A DNA stretch of 64,000 bases from Micropruina sp. (lineage in GTDB: Bacteria > Actinomycetota > Actinomycetes > Propionibacteriales > Propionibacteriaceae), in the NCBI GenBank assembly GCA_016711205.1, contig JADJTM010000003.1:62001-126000 (forward strand), given 5' to 3'. The translations under genes and the position numbers were made by a program. Below are positions 8,179-15,576 of this stretch, piece by piece; position 1 is the first letter of the stretch, and the number at the start of each line of letters is the position of its first letter. A model generated the notes under the pieces. The model was given only the letters and a program-made list of their open reading frames with translations. It was not told the DNA's origin and did not search any database.

Positions 8179-9192
8179 GTGAGCGATGTGGCGGTGGTGT
8201 CGAGCGACCCCGAGGTGTGCGAGCTGGTGGCGACGGCCGCCGCCGCCCTGGGGCAGCGTGCCACGCTCTGCGAACCCGAGACGCTCGCATCGAGTTGGCA
8301 GGCCCCCGCCACGGTCTTCATCGGCGTCGACGCGGCGGCGCAGGTGGCGGCACTGGGGTTGCCGCGCCGCACGCGGGTCTATCTGGTCGGACGTGATGTC
8401 GGCTCGGCAGCCCTGTGGTCGATGCCGCTTGCCGCTGAGGTGATCGTGTTGCCCGAGGGGCGGGCATGGCTCTCGTCCGTGCTCTCGCATGCGGACGCCG
8501 ACGGCATGGGCAGACTCATCGCGGTGCTGGGCGGTTCGGGTGGTGTCGGTGCCTCGACGCTCGCGGCAGCCCTCGCCTGGCGTGCAGCCAGTTCCGGCTG
8601 CTCCGTAGCGCTGGTCGACATCGACCGGCTCGGCGGCGGCATCGACCTGCTGCTGGGTGCCGAACGGGTGCCGGGGTGGCGTTGGCCGCGGTTCACCGCC
8701 GCTGAGGGTGTGTTGGGCGACCTGCGCGAGTTTCTGCCCGTGGTCGACGGCGTGTCGGTGGTCTCGATGGCCCGCGGACCCGACTTCGACCTTGCCCGCG
8801 AGCCGCTGGCTGCGGTGCTCGCGTCGTTGCAGCGCAGCTTCGACCAGGTGATCGTCGACCCCGGGCGCGGTGCGGGGGCTGCGCTACGCGAGGTCATGCG
8901 CTGCTCGACTCGCACGCTGCTGGTCGTGGGCGGCAGCGTCCGTGGGTTGGCGGCGGCAGGTCAGGCACTGCGGGCGTTCGAGCCGTCCGGGGTCGAGCTG
9001 GTGCTTCGCCAGCAGCCTGGCGCCCGGGTACCGTCCGAGGTGGCCGAAGACGTGCTCGGGGTGCCCGTAGCGGGGCGAATCAGGCACGAACCGGCGATCG
9101 CCGCCGCCGCCGAGCGCGGCGAGCGTCCGCCGATGAACCGTCGTCGGGGCGGGCTGGGCAGGGTCTGCGACCAACTCCTGGCCGCAGCATGA
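8179..9192 (+). CDS. TadZ/CpaE-like septum-site/pilus localisation ATPase (Ssd family)
   Basis: A 337-aa MinD/ParA-like protein of the helicase/secretion-neighbourhood CpaE type (Rv3660c-like Ssd). An N-terminal receiver-like part (about residues 1-105) is followed by a degenerate Walker A, LGGSGGVGASTLAAALAW, in which the signature and P-loop lysines are absent, and by VALVDIDRLGGGIDLLLG and FDQVIVDPGRG. The missing lysines suggest weak or no ATPase activity, as in other actinobacterial members. It probably positions the Tad machine. GTG start at 8179, only six bases from the -10-like motif, so possibly leaderless. Ends in an ATGA overlap with tadA. Confidence 0.88.
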   Translation: MSDVAVVSSDPEVCELVATAAAALGQRATLCEPETLASSWQAPATVFIGVDAAAQVAALGLPRRTRVYLVGRDVGSAALWSMPLAAEVIVLPEGRAWLSSVLSHADADGMGRLIAVLGGSGGVGASTLAAALAWRAASSGCSVALVDIDRLGGGIDLLLGAERVPGWRWPRFTAAEGVLGDLREFLPVVDGVSVVSMARGPDFDLAREPLAAVLASLQRSFDQVIVDPGRGAGAALREVMRCSTRTLLVVGGSVRGLAAAGQALRAFEPSGVELVLRQQPGARVPSEVAEDVLGVPVAGRIRHEPAIAAAAERGERPPMNRRRGGLGRVCDQLLAAA

Positions 9193-10343
9193 CGCAGGTA
9201 CAGCTCGACGACGTGCGCGCGGTTCTGGGCAGTACCGGGGCGCAGCTGACCCCCGGTGCTGTGGCCGGTGCACTGCGTGGGCTTGGCCTGCTCGTCAGCG
9301 AAGGCACCGTGCGCGACACCGTCGCGGCCTTGCGGCGCGAGAGCGCCGGCGCCGGGCCGCTCGAACCGTTGCTCGCCCTGCGCGGGGTCACCGACGTACT
9401 GGTCAACGGGGCACAGCAGGTCTACGTCGACCGGGGCACCGGCCTCGAGCAGGTCGACAGCCCTTTCGCCGATGAGAGCGAGGTGCGCCGATTGGCGGTC
9501 AGGCTCGCCGCAGCGGTGGGTCGGCGACTCGACGAGGGCAGCCCCTTCGTCGATGCCAGGCTGCCCAACGGAACCCGGGTGCATGCCGTCCTGGGCGTGC
9601 TGACCGACGTCGGCACCTGCCTGTCGCTGCGCGTGCCCGCGCGGGTCAGCCTGACCCTGGACGACTGGGTGTCAGGTCAGACCATGCACGAACAGACGGC
9701 CGACCTGCTTCGCGCGTTGGTCCTTGCGCGGGCGGCCTTTCTGGTCTCGGGGGGCACCGGGTCGGGCAAGACCACCCTGCTTGCCACCCTCCTTGGCCTG
9801 GTCGAGCCCAGTCATCGCATCGTCGTGGTCGAGGATTCGCGAGAGCTCGCGCCGGACCACCCGCACGTGGTGCGGCTCGAAGCGCGTCCGGCCAACGCCG
9901 AAGGCGCCGGCGCGGTGGTGCTGTCGGCGTTGGTGCGGCAAGCCCTGCGGATGCGGCCCGATCGGCTCGTGGTCGGTGAGGTGCGCGGTGCCGAGCTCGC
10001 CGATCTGCTCACCGCGTTGAACACCGGTCACGAGGGTGGTTGCGGCACGGTGCACGCCAACTCCGCTGCCGACGTACCGGCGCGACTCGAGGCGTTGGCG
10101 GCGCTGGGCGGCATGCCCCGGCACGCCCTGCATGCTCAGGCGGCCGCCGCCCTCGACGTGCTGGTGCACATCACCCGCCTGCCCGACGGGCGGCGATGGG
10201 TGCACGAGCTCTGCCTGTTGCAGTGGAGCGAAGCGGCCGGCCTTTGCCGTCCGGTCGCGGCATGGACCTTTCCGCCCGTCGGCGCTCCCCTCCGTCGCGA
10301 CGGCGCGGAGCGGCTGGACGGAGTGCTGCAATGGCGGCACTGA
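9189..10343 (+). CDS. tadA: TadA/CpaF-type secretion ATPase
   Basis: A 384-aa type II/IV secretion ATPase (Rv3659c-like) that should power assembly of Flp-type pili. Walker A is SGGTGSGKTTLLATLLG with Lys194. Further motifs are IVVVEDSRELAPDHPHVVRL (Asp box), LRMRPDRLVVGEVRGAE (Walker B with Glu) and NTGHEGGCGTVHANS (His box). The N-terminal third matches the CpaF N-domain (TDVLVNGAQQVYVDRG). ATG at 9189 overlaps the tadZ stop. It probably forms a hexamer on the cytoplasmic face and couples to TadB and TadC. Confidence 0.95.
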   Translation: MTQVQLDDVRAVLGSTGAQLTPGAVAGALRGLGLLVSEGTVRDTVAALRRESAGAGPLEPLLALRGVTDVLVNGAQQVYVDRGTGLEQVDSPFADESEVRRLAVRLAAAVGRRLDEGSPFVDARLPNGTRVHAVLGVLTDVGTCLSLRVPARVSLTLDDWVSGQTMHEQTADLLRALVLARAAFLVSGGTGSGKTTLLATLLGLVEPSHRIVVVEDSRELAPDHPHVVRLEARPANAEGAGAVVLSALVRQALRMRPDRLVVGEVRGAELADLLTALNTGHEGGCGTVHANSAADVPARLEALAALGGMPRHALHAQAAAALDVLVHITRLPDGRRWVHELCLLQWSEAAGLCRPVAAWTFPPVGAPLRRDGAERLDGVLQWRH

Positions 10344-11131
10344 CCGGGCTGCTGCTGGCGGCCGCTGTCCTGATCTGGCGCCCCTCCACACCCTGGGCGC
10401 GACTGCGTGCCCGGGCGCCGGCGCTCCGCACGCCCCCACGGCTGCGATTGGTGCCGCTGCTGGTGGCCGCAGTGGTAACGGCGGCGACGCTGGGCGGCCT
10501 GCTGGCCGCCGAGCGGGGCTTGGTGCTCGGCTTCAGCGGGGCTGCGTCCCTCGCCATCGTGACCTGGACCAGCGCGCACGCACGGCGCGCCCGACGACGG
10601 GCTCGCGCTCGCGACGAGGTGGCGCGCGGCTGCAGCGAACTGGCCGCGCTGTTGCGGGCCGGCCACCCGCCCGGGCGCGCCCTGCAGGTGGTGGCGCAGT
10701 CGACGCCCCTGTTCGCCGAGCCGGCCGCCCACGTCCGCGTCGGGGGCGATCTGGCCGAGGCGCTGCAGCGGGTGGGCGCGCGGCCGGGTTGTCATGGCCT
10801 GAACGGTCTGGCCGGTGCGTGGCGCATCGCAGAGCACACGGGTGCCTCCATGACGGCGTTTCTGGACGACCTGGCCGGCCACCTGGTGGCCGAACGCGAC
10901 CTGGGTCGCAGCGTCGACACCGAGCTCGCTGCGGCCCGATTGACCGGCCGGCTGTTGGCTCTTCTGCCACTGGTCGGCATCACGCTCGGCTACGTCGTCG
11001 GCGGCGACCCGATGCAGTTCCTCATATCGTCCACACCCGGCCTGGCGTGCCTGGCGATCGGCACCGCCCTGGCGGTGGCCGGAGTGGTGTGGAGCGAGAA
11101 GCTGGCCGATCGGGCGGGCGAACTGCGATGA
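10331..11131 (+). CDS. tadB: TadB-like pilus assembly membrane protein
   Basis: A 266-aa protein starting at ATG 10331, overlapping the tadA 3' end by 13 bases. Two N-terminal hydrophobic segments (about 3-17 and 37-65) are followed by a basic cytoplasmic patch (ARRARRRARARDEVARG), then a T2SSF-type domain (CSELAALLRAGHPPGRALQVV ... HTGASMTAFLDDLAGHL) and two C-terminal membrane segments. This matches GspF/TadB inner-membrane platform proteins of the Rv3658c type. It partners with TadC and the ATPase. Confidence 0.87.
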   Translation: MAALTGLLLAAAVLIWRPSTPWARLRARAPALRTPPRLRLVPLLVAAVVTAATLGGLLAAERGLVLGFSGAASLAIVTWTSAHARRARRRARARDEVARGCSELAALLRAGHPPGRALQVVAQSTPLFAEPAAHVRVGGDLAEALQRVGARPGCHGLNGLAGAWRIAEHTGASMTAFLDDLAGHLVAERDLGRSVDTELAAARLTGRLLALLPLVGITLGYVVGGDPMQFLISSTPGLACLAIGTALAVAGVVWSEKLADRAGELR

Positions 11132-11904
11132 GCGCCGATCAGCAGGTGCTGGTGGCGAGCGTGTGTGCGGCGCTCGCGGCGTACCTCTGGGTGCCTCCCT
11201 ACCGGCTGCAGCCGCGCGTTCTGTTCGGCAGTGGCGCCGACCCGCCCCCATCGGCACGCACCCGGCTTCACGCACTGCTCACACCGGTCGAGGGTGCGCC
11301 CAGTGCCGTGATCCGGCTGGCTGCCGCAGTGATCGCCGGCTGCGCGCTGTGGGTTGCCGGAGATGTCGTTCCGGTGCTGACGCTACTGGCGCTGCCGATC
11401 GCGGCGATGACCTTTCTCGGTCTGGCGCGACTGCGCCCCGGCGAGTTGCGGCGGGGCGACCTGGCCGTCCGGGCCGCGCTGCCGTCGGCGTGCACGCTGC
11501 TGGCCGTCTGCCTTGAAGCGGGTCTTCCGCTGCGCAACGCCGTAGCGGCGGTCGCTCAGGGCGTGGGCGGTCCGCTGGGCGAAGCGCTGCATCGTTTGCA
11601 CGCCGCCGTGCTGCTCGGTACCCCCGAGCCGGACGCGTGGCGTGAGCTGGGTGAGCGGCATCCCGCGTTCGAGGCGGTGGCCCGCGAACTGGGGCACGCG
11701 AGCGATCAGGGCGTCGCGCTCGCCCCCTTGTTGCGCCAGCATGCACGCGAGGCGCAGCGAACGGTGCACGCCCTGGCGCAGGCGCGTGCGCGGCGCGCCG
11801 GGGTGAGCAGCGTGCTGCCGCTGATGGCCTGCTTTTTGCCGGCGTTCATTCTGATCGGTGTCGTGCCGATCGTGGGCGGCGTTGCCGCCCGGTTGTTCTC
11901 GTGA
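11128..11904 (+). CDS. tadC: TadC-like pilus assembly membrane protein
   Basis: A 258-aa second T2SSF-type platform protein (Rv3657c-like). ATG at 11128 gives an ATGA overlap with tadB. An N-terminal helix (QQVLVASVCAALAAYL) and a mid pair of hydrophobic segments (about 58-95) precede the cytoplasmic domain (AALPSACTLLAVCLEAGLPL ... ELGHASDQGVALAPLL), and a C-terminal segment (SVLPLMACFLPAFILIGVVP) closes it. It is the last gene of the coupled TadZ-A-B-C unit; 140 bp separate it from the pilin gene. Confidence 0.87.
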   Translation: MSADQQVLVASVCAALAAYLWVPPYRLQPRVLFGSGADPPPSARTRLHALLTPVEGAPSAVIRLAAAVIAGCALWVAGDVVPVLTLLALPIAAMTFLGLARLRPGELRRGDLAVRAALPSACTLLAVCLEAGLPLRNAVAAVAQGVGGPLGEALHRLHAAVLLGTPEPDAWRELGERHPAFEAVARELGHASDQGVALAPLLRQHAREAQRTVHALAQARARRAGVSSVLPLMACFLPAFILIGVVPIVGGVAARLFS

Positions 11905-11972
11905 GCTCTCGGCTCGGGATTGTCCGCAGCCTTGCTGCCCGATCCCGCCCCGCGCACGACCTGCAGAGCGGA

Positions 11973-12009
11973 TTTGAACACCCAGCGACCCATGGGCCCA
12001 AGCTGAGGA
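11973..12009 (+). promoter_or_regulatory. Putative pilin promoter sharing a bipartite motif with the tad promoter
   Basis: TTTGAACACC (11973-11982) and CAAGCTGAGGA (11999-12009) match TTTGAACACC and CAAACTGAGGA upstream of tadZ (8140-8149, 8167-8177), with spacing differing by one base. The two blocks sit at -35/-10 distances. Start of transcription near 12011 would give a ~34-nt leader containing AAAGGAG (12031-12037) before the pilin ATG. Confidence 0.5.
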
Positions 12010-12044
12010 TGAACCCCGGGGGCCGGGGCGAAAGGAGCACAGCA

Positions 12045-12242
12045 ATGTCCAATCAGACGGTGGTCGTCCCGCGTAGTGAGCGCGGCATGACCACGGCCGA
12101 GTACGCGCTGGGAACGATTGCGGTCGTTTCGATCGTGGCGGTGGTCATCTCGATCGTGACGAAGGGCGCGTTCAGCACCCAGATCACCGAGGTGGTCAAC
12201 CAGATCATCGACTGGATCCAGTCCTTCATCAAGAAGAAGTGA
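12045..12242 (+). CDS. Flp-type pilin-like protein (DUF4244)
   Basis: A 65-aa protein, Rv3656c-like. After a short basic leader, ERG|MTTAEYALG resembles the prepilin peptidase site followed by the conserved Glu at mature position 5 and a hydrophobic helix (TIAVVSIVAVVISIVTKGAF), then an IIDWIQSFIKKK tail. It is the probable major pilus subunit exported by TadA/B/C. ATG at 12045 follows a strong AAAGGAG ribosome site. A GC-rich hairpin follows the stop at once (12247-12273), a usual way to give pilin mRNA a higher level than downstream genes. No prepilin peptidase gene lies in the window. Confidence 0.85.
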   Translation: MSNQTVVVPRSERGMTTAEYALGTIAVVSIVAVVISIVTKGAFSTQITEVVNQIIDWIQSFIKKK

Positions 12243-12246
12243 TCGT

Positions 12247-12273
12247 CGTGGGGCGGCGGCTCGCCGCCCCACG
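12247..12273 (+). terminator. Perfect hairpin directly after the pilin gene
   Basis: CGTGGGGCGGCG (12247-12258) and CGCCGCCCCACG (12262-12273) pair perfectly over 12 bp with a 3-nt loop, starting 4 nt after the pilin stop. There is no T-run, so it may be a partial terminator or a 3' mRNA-stability structure that raises pilin transcript over the TadE-like genes. Confidence 0.6.
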
Positions 12274-12295
12274 CCGGGCGGTGAGAGGGGTGACG

Positions 12296-12757
12296 ATGCG
12301 GCTGGTAACCAGACCGAGGGCGGGTCGCGTGCCGCCTATTGCGGGTGTGGCCGGTGCCACACCGGCCACGCAACGAGCCGGTCAACGGCCCGCTCCGCTC
12401 GGCGCTCGGCCGCAGAGCTGCGATCCGCACAACGAGCGCGGCATGGTGACCGTTGAGGTGGCCTTCGCGGTGATGCTCTCGGCCGTGGTTGCGCTGGGCC
12501 TGTGCTACGTGATCGCGCTCGTGGTGCAACTGGGGCAACTGCAGGCCGTCGCCGGCGAGGTGGCCCGGCAACGGGCACGCAGCGACACCGCAGCCGCGCA
12601 GCGCGCCGAGGATGACGCGCCGAAAGGAACCGTGGTCAAGGTCAGCGTGAGTGGGTCCGATGTGGTCGTCCTGGCCGAACTGAGGTCACAACCGTGGGGG
12701 TGGATTCCCGCCCTGCCGTTGTCGGCTCGGGCCGTGGTAGCAAAGGAAGGGGTGTGA
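12296..12757 (+). CDS. TadE-like minor pilin / pseudopilin
   Basis: About 153 aa from ATG 12296, preceded by GAGAGGGG. A long Arg/Pro-rich leader (about 48 residues) ends in NERGMVTVEVAFAVMLSAVV, the TadE signature: a G|MVTVE processing-like site and a single hydrophobic helix. The remaining domain is short (Rv3655c type). It is probably a minor pilin needed for pilus assembly. The start is uncertain: an alternative at 12443 would leave no leader, and a GTG at 12290 is also possible. It overlaps the next gene by a GTGA junction. Confidence 0.78.
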   Translation: MRLVTRPRAGRVPPIAGVAGATPATQRAGQRPAPLGARPQSCDPHNERGMVTVEVAFAVMLSAVVALGLCYVIALVVQLGQLQAVAGEVARQRARSDTAAAQRAEDDAPKGTVVKVSVSGSDVVVLAELRSQPWGWIPALPLSARAVVAKEGV

Positions 12758-13164
12758 TCGTGCGTGATCTGCGTCAGTACGGGCCCGTTGGCTCCGTAGT
12801 GCGCTCAGAGCGCGGGGTTGCCGGGGTACTGGCAGTGGCCACCGTCATGGTGCTGGTGAGCGTGGCGGCCATCGGAGTGCTGGGTATGACCTACGCGGCC
12901 GCGGCCCGGTCGGTGCGAGCGGCCGCGGATCTGGTGGCGGTCTCGGGGGCACAGGCCAACGCCCAGGGAACCGACGCCTGCGACGAGGCCGCGCGCATGG
13001 CTGCCCGCAATCAGGTGGAGCTCAGCGGCTGCGAGGTCGCCGGCGACCTGATCGACCACGTGGTCGAGGTCACCGTGCGCCGCCCGGTTGGCTGGCGGCT
13101 GCCCGGCCTTCCCGACCGGGTCAGCGCCACCGCCTATGCCGGCAGCGTCAGCGGTGTGCCGTGA
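12754..13164 (+). CDS. Second TadE-like protein of the helicase/secretion neighbourhood
   Basis: About 136 aa. GTG 12754 overlaps the previous stop (GTGA), with AAGGAAGG just upstream; GTG 12760 is an alternative. Sequence SERGVAGVLAVATVMVLVSV gives a TadE/Flp-like cleavage site and helix, followed by a small Cys-containing domain (GTDACDEAARMAARNQVELSGC) that may form one disulfide outside the cell. It matches the Rv3654c type (TIGR03816-like). Its final 31 bases overlap the 3' end of the convergent helicase gene. Confidence 0.78.
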   Translation: MIVRDLRQYGPVGSVVRSERGVAGVLAVATVMVLVSVAAIGVLGMTYAAAARSVRAAADLVAVSGAQANAQGTDACDEAARMAARNQVELSGCEVAGDLIDHVVEVTVRRPVGWRLPGLPDRVSATAYAGSVSGVP

Positions 13165-15407
13165 GCGGCCAGCAGGTGCAACACGGTGACCGCGGCCCTT
13201 CGGTCGAGGGGGTGATTGCCCGAACCGCAGGCGGGCGAGACCACACAGCGGGGGCAGCCCTGCTCACACTCGCAGGCGGTGAGCAGGTCGAGGGTGGCGG
13301 CCAGCCAGCGCTCGGCGACCCGAAACGCCTCGTCGGCGAACCCCGATCCGCCGGGCAGTCCGTCGTGAACGAAGATCGTCGCGGCACCGGTATCTGGGTG
13401 ATGCACGCTCGACAGACCTCCTACGTCCCCCTTGTCGCACGGGGCGAATCCGGGCAGCAGCGCGATGGCGGCATGCTCGGCGGCGTGCAGCCCGGCGGCC
13501 AGCTCGCGCTCGTCCAGACCGTGCAGGGCGCGGTCACGCAGCGTGCACCAGGTCGCCCTGGTACGAAAGGTGCGGGCCGGCAGGTCGAGGGGCGTCGAAT
13601 CCCACACCACTCCAGTGATGGTGTCGCGACGCAGGTAGCCGGTGACCTGCGAGGTCAGCTCGATGGTGCCGGCGAACAGCGTGCCGAGGCCCAGCCGGCG
13701 TTGCTGATCGGTTCGAACGATGCGCACCTCGGTGCTGCCCTGAGCCTGGGTGAACCACTCGGCCCGCTGCTGGCGGCACAGTGCCACACCCGCGCCGCGG
13801 TCATAGCTCTCCACCAGCCACTGCTCGCCCTGGTGCAGGTAGACGGCACCCTCGTGCACGGTGCGGTCAGCGGCGGCGGCGTCCACCTGACCGATCACGC
13901 GTCCGGTGGTCGACTGCACGATTTCGACCCCGCGGCCGCTGATGCTGCGCAGGTCGATCGCATCGACCGCCCGGTGCGCAGAGGTCCAGTACCAGGCTGC
14001 GCCACGGCGCCGCAGAACGCCACGGGCGGCCAACTGCTCAAGCAAGGGCAGCATGCCGATACCGAAGTACTCCTGATCGTCGGCGGTGAGCGCGAGTTCC
14101 TGGGCCGCGGCGGCCAAGTGAGCGGCCCGGACGGCGGGCTGGTCGGGGTGCAGCACGGTCGTCTCGATGGGCGCCTCGAACAAGGCCTCGGGGTGGTCGC
14201 ACAGCCAGGTGTCGAGCGGATCGGGCCGTGCGATCAGCACGGCGAGGGCGTCCCGGCCGTCGCGACCAGCCCGGCCGGCCTGCTGCCACAACGCCGCCAG
14301 CGAGCCGGGAAAGCCGATCGACAACACGGCGTCCATGCCGCTGATGTCGACCCCCAGTTCGAGCGCGTTGGTGCACGCGACACCGCGCAGGCGCCCGGAC
14401 GACAGCGCCGCCTCCAGATCGCGCCGGTCAGAAGCCAGGTAGCCGGCACGGTACGAAGCGATGCCACCGGGGTCGATGCTGTGCCGCCGGGCCTGGTCGG
14501 CCACCAGTTCGGCCTGAACCCTCGAGGTGGTGAAGGCCAGCGCCTGGGCACCGGTGTCGACGAGTCGGGTCAGCATGCCGGCCGCCTCGCGGTGCGGGTC
14601 AGCCTCGCCCTGCCAGACCACGAAGTCGAGAGCCGGCCGGGTGCAGGTGTCGGTGTCGACGGCCGTGACGGTCTCGACGCCACTCAGCCGCTGCAGGTGT
14701 GCTGCGGGTGCGGCAATGGTGCCCGACGCGCTGATGAAGACCGGGTCGGCACCGTAGTGGCGGCACAGTCGGCGCAGGCGACGCAGCACCGAGGCCACGT
14801 GGGCGCCGAACACGCCGCGGTACCGGTGCGCTTCGTCGATGACCACGTAGCGCAGCGACCGCAGCAGGCCCTGCCAGCGCTCGTGCTGGGGCAGCACCGA
14901 ACGGTGCAGCATGTCGGGATTGGTCAGCACGAATGTGGCGAACTCACGGGCGAAGCGGCGCTCTTCGGCCTCGGAGTCGCCGTCCAGGGTGGTGAGACGC
15001 CACGACGAGCCGCCGAACTCGCGGGCACGGCGCGCCTGATCGTGGGCGAGTGCCTTGGTGGGTGCCAGGTACAGGGCCGTGTGTGCGCGCGCCATGGTTG
15101 CCCATCGGTGCAGCTCGACGCCGGGGCGAACCGTGCCCTCGGCGGTGGCGGCGTGAATCGGCAGCAGGTAGGCCAGGGATTTGCCCGACGCGGTGGACGT
15201 GCTGATCGCCACGTGCCGGCCGTCGAAGGCGGCCTCAGCAGCCACCCGCTGATGCTGCCACAGCGTGCTGATGCCCTGGTTGGCGAGCGCCTGCCGGGCG
15301 GCGGTCGACACCCAGTCGGGCAGCTCGGCCGTGACCCCCCGTCGGGCCGCCCGGTGATGCACGTGACGAACCTGCGGTTCGTTCGCGATCCAGTCCGGCA
15401 CGGCCAT
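13134..15407 (-). CDS. DEAH-box helicase with C-terminal DUF1998 (helicase/secretion neighbourhood)
   Basis: A 757-aa SF2 helicase (Rv3649-like). Motif I is STASGKSLAYLLP, motif II VIDEAHRYRGVFG (DEAH), motif III SASGTIAAP, and motif VI QQAGRAGRDGRDALAV. A C-terminal DUF1998 module holds the four-cysteine cluster CECEQGCPRCVVSPAC (near residues 720-735). The best-known relative, MrfA of Bacillus, acts in nucleotide-excision-like repair of mitomycin adducts, so DNA repair is the likely role. Its link to the Tad genes is conserved across actinobacteria but unexplained. Start chosen at ATG 15405-15407 (MAVPDWIANEP); the SD is weak and an upstream start is possible. Confidence 0.9.
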   Translation of the reverse strand: MAVPDWIANEPQVRHVHHRAARRGVTAELPDWVSTAARQALANQGISTLWQHQRVAAEAAFDGRHVAISTSTASGKSLAYLLPIHAATAEGTVRPGVELHRWATMARAHTALYLAPTKALAHDQARRAREFGGSSWRLTTLDGDSEAEERRFAREFATFVLTNPDMLHRSVLPQHERWQGLLRSLRYVVIDEAHRYRGVFGAHVASVLRRLRRLCRHYGADPVFISASGTIAAPAAHLQRLSGVETVTAVDTDTCTRPALDFVVWQGEADPHREAAGMLTRLVDTGAQALAFTTSRVQAELVADQARRHSIDPGGIASYRAGYLASDRRDLEAALSSGRLRGVACTNALELGVDISGMDAVLSIGFPGSLAALWQQAGRAGRDGRDALAVLIARPDPLDTWLCDHPEALFEAPIETTVLHPDQPAVRAAHLAAAAQELALTADDQEYFGIGMLPLLEQLAARGVLRRRGAAWYWTSAHRAVDAIDLRSISGRGVEIVQSTTGRVIGQVDAAAADRTVHEGAVYLHQGEQWLVESYDRGAGVALCRQQRAEWFTQAQGSTEVRIVRTDQQRRLGLGTLFAGTIELTSQVTGYLRRDTITGVVWDSTPLDLPARTFRTRATWCTLRDRALHGLDERELAAGLHAAEHAAIALLPGFAPCDKGDVGGLSSVHHPDTGAATIFVHDGLPGGSGFADEAFRVAERWLAATLDLLTACECEQGCPRCVVSPACGSGNHPLDRRAAVTVLHLLAAHGTPLTLPA

Positions 15408-15576
15408 CCCAACAGGGTGCCACGCCCAGCGGACAGAATCGTGCCGGGTTGACCGCGTGGCGGCGGAGACTCCACGCGCCCGCATGGCGCGGTGAGTCGT
15501 GGGGCTTCGTCGACGTGGGTGACTCATCTGGGCTCAGCCTCGCCCGGGCGGGAGCGTTCATCCGGCGGGCGTGCGC

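Noticed and set aside
13161..15452. 763-aa plus-strand open frame opposite the helicase
   Set aside because: Gly/Gln/Arg-rich shadow with no domain. The minus strand has full SF2 helicase motifs.
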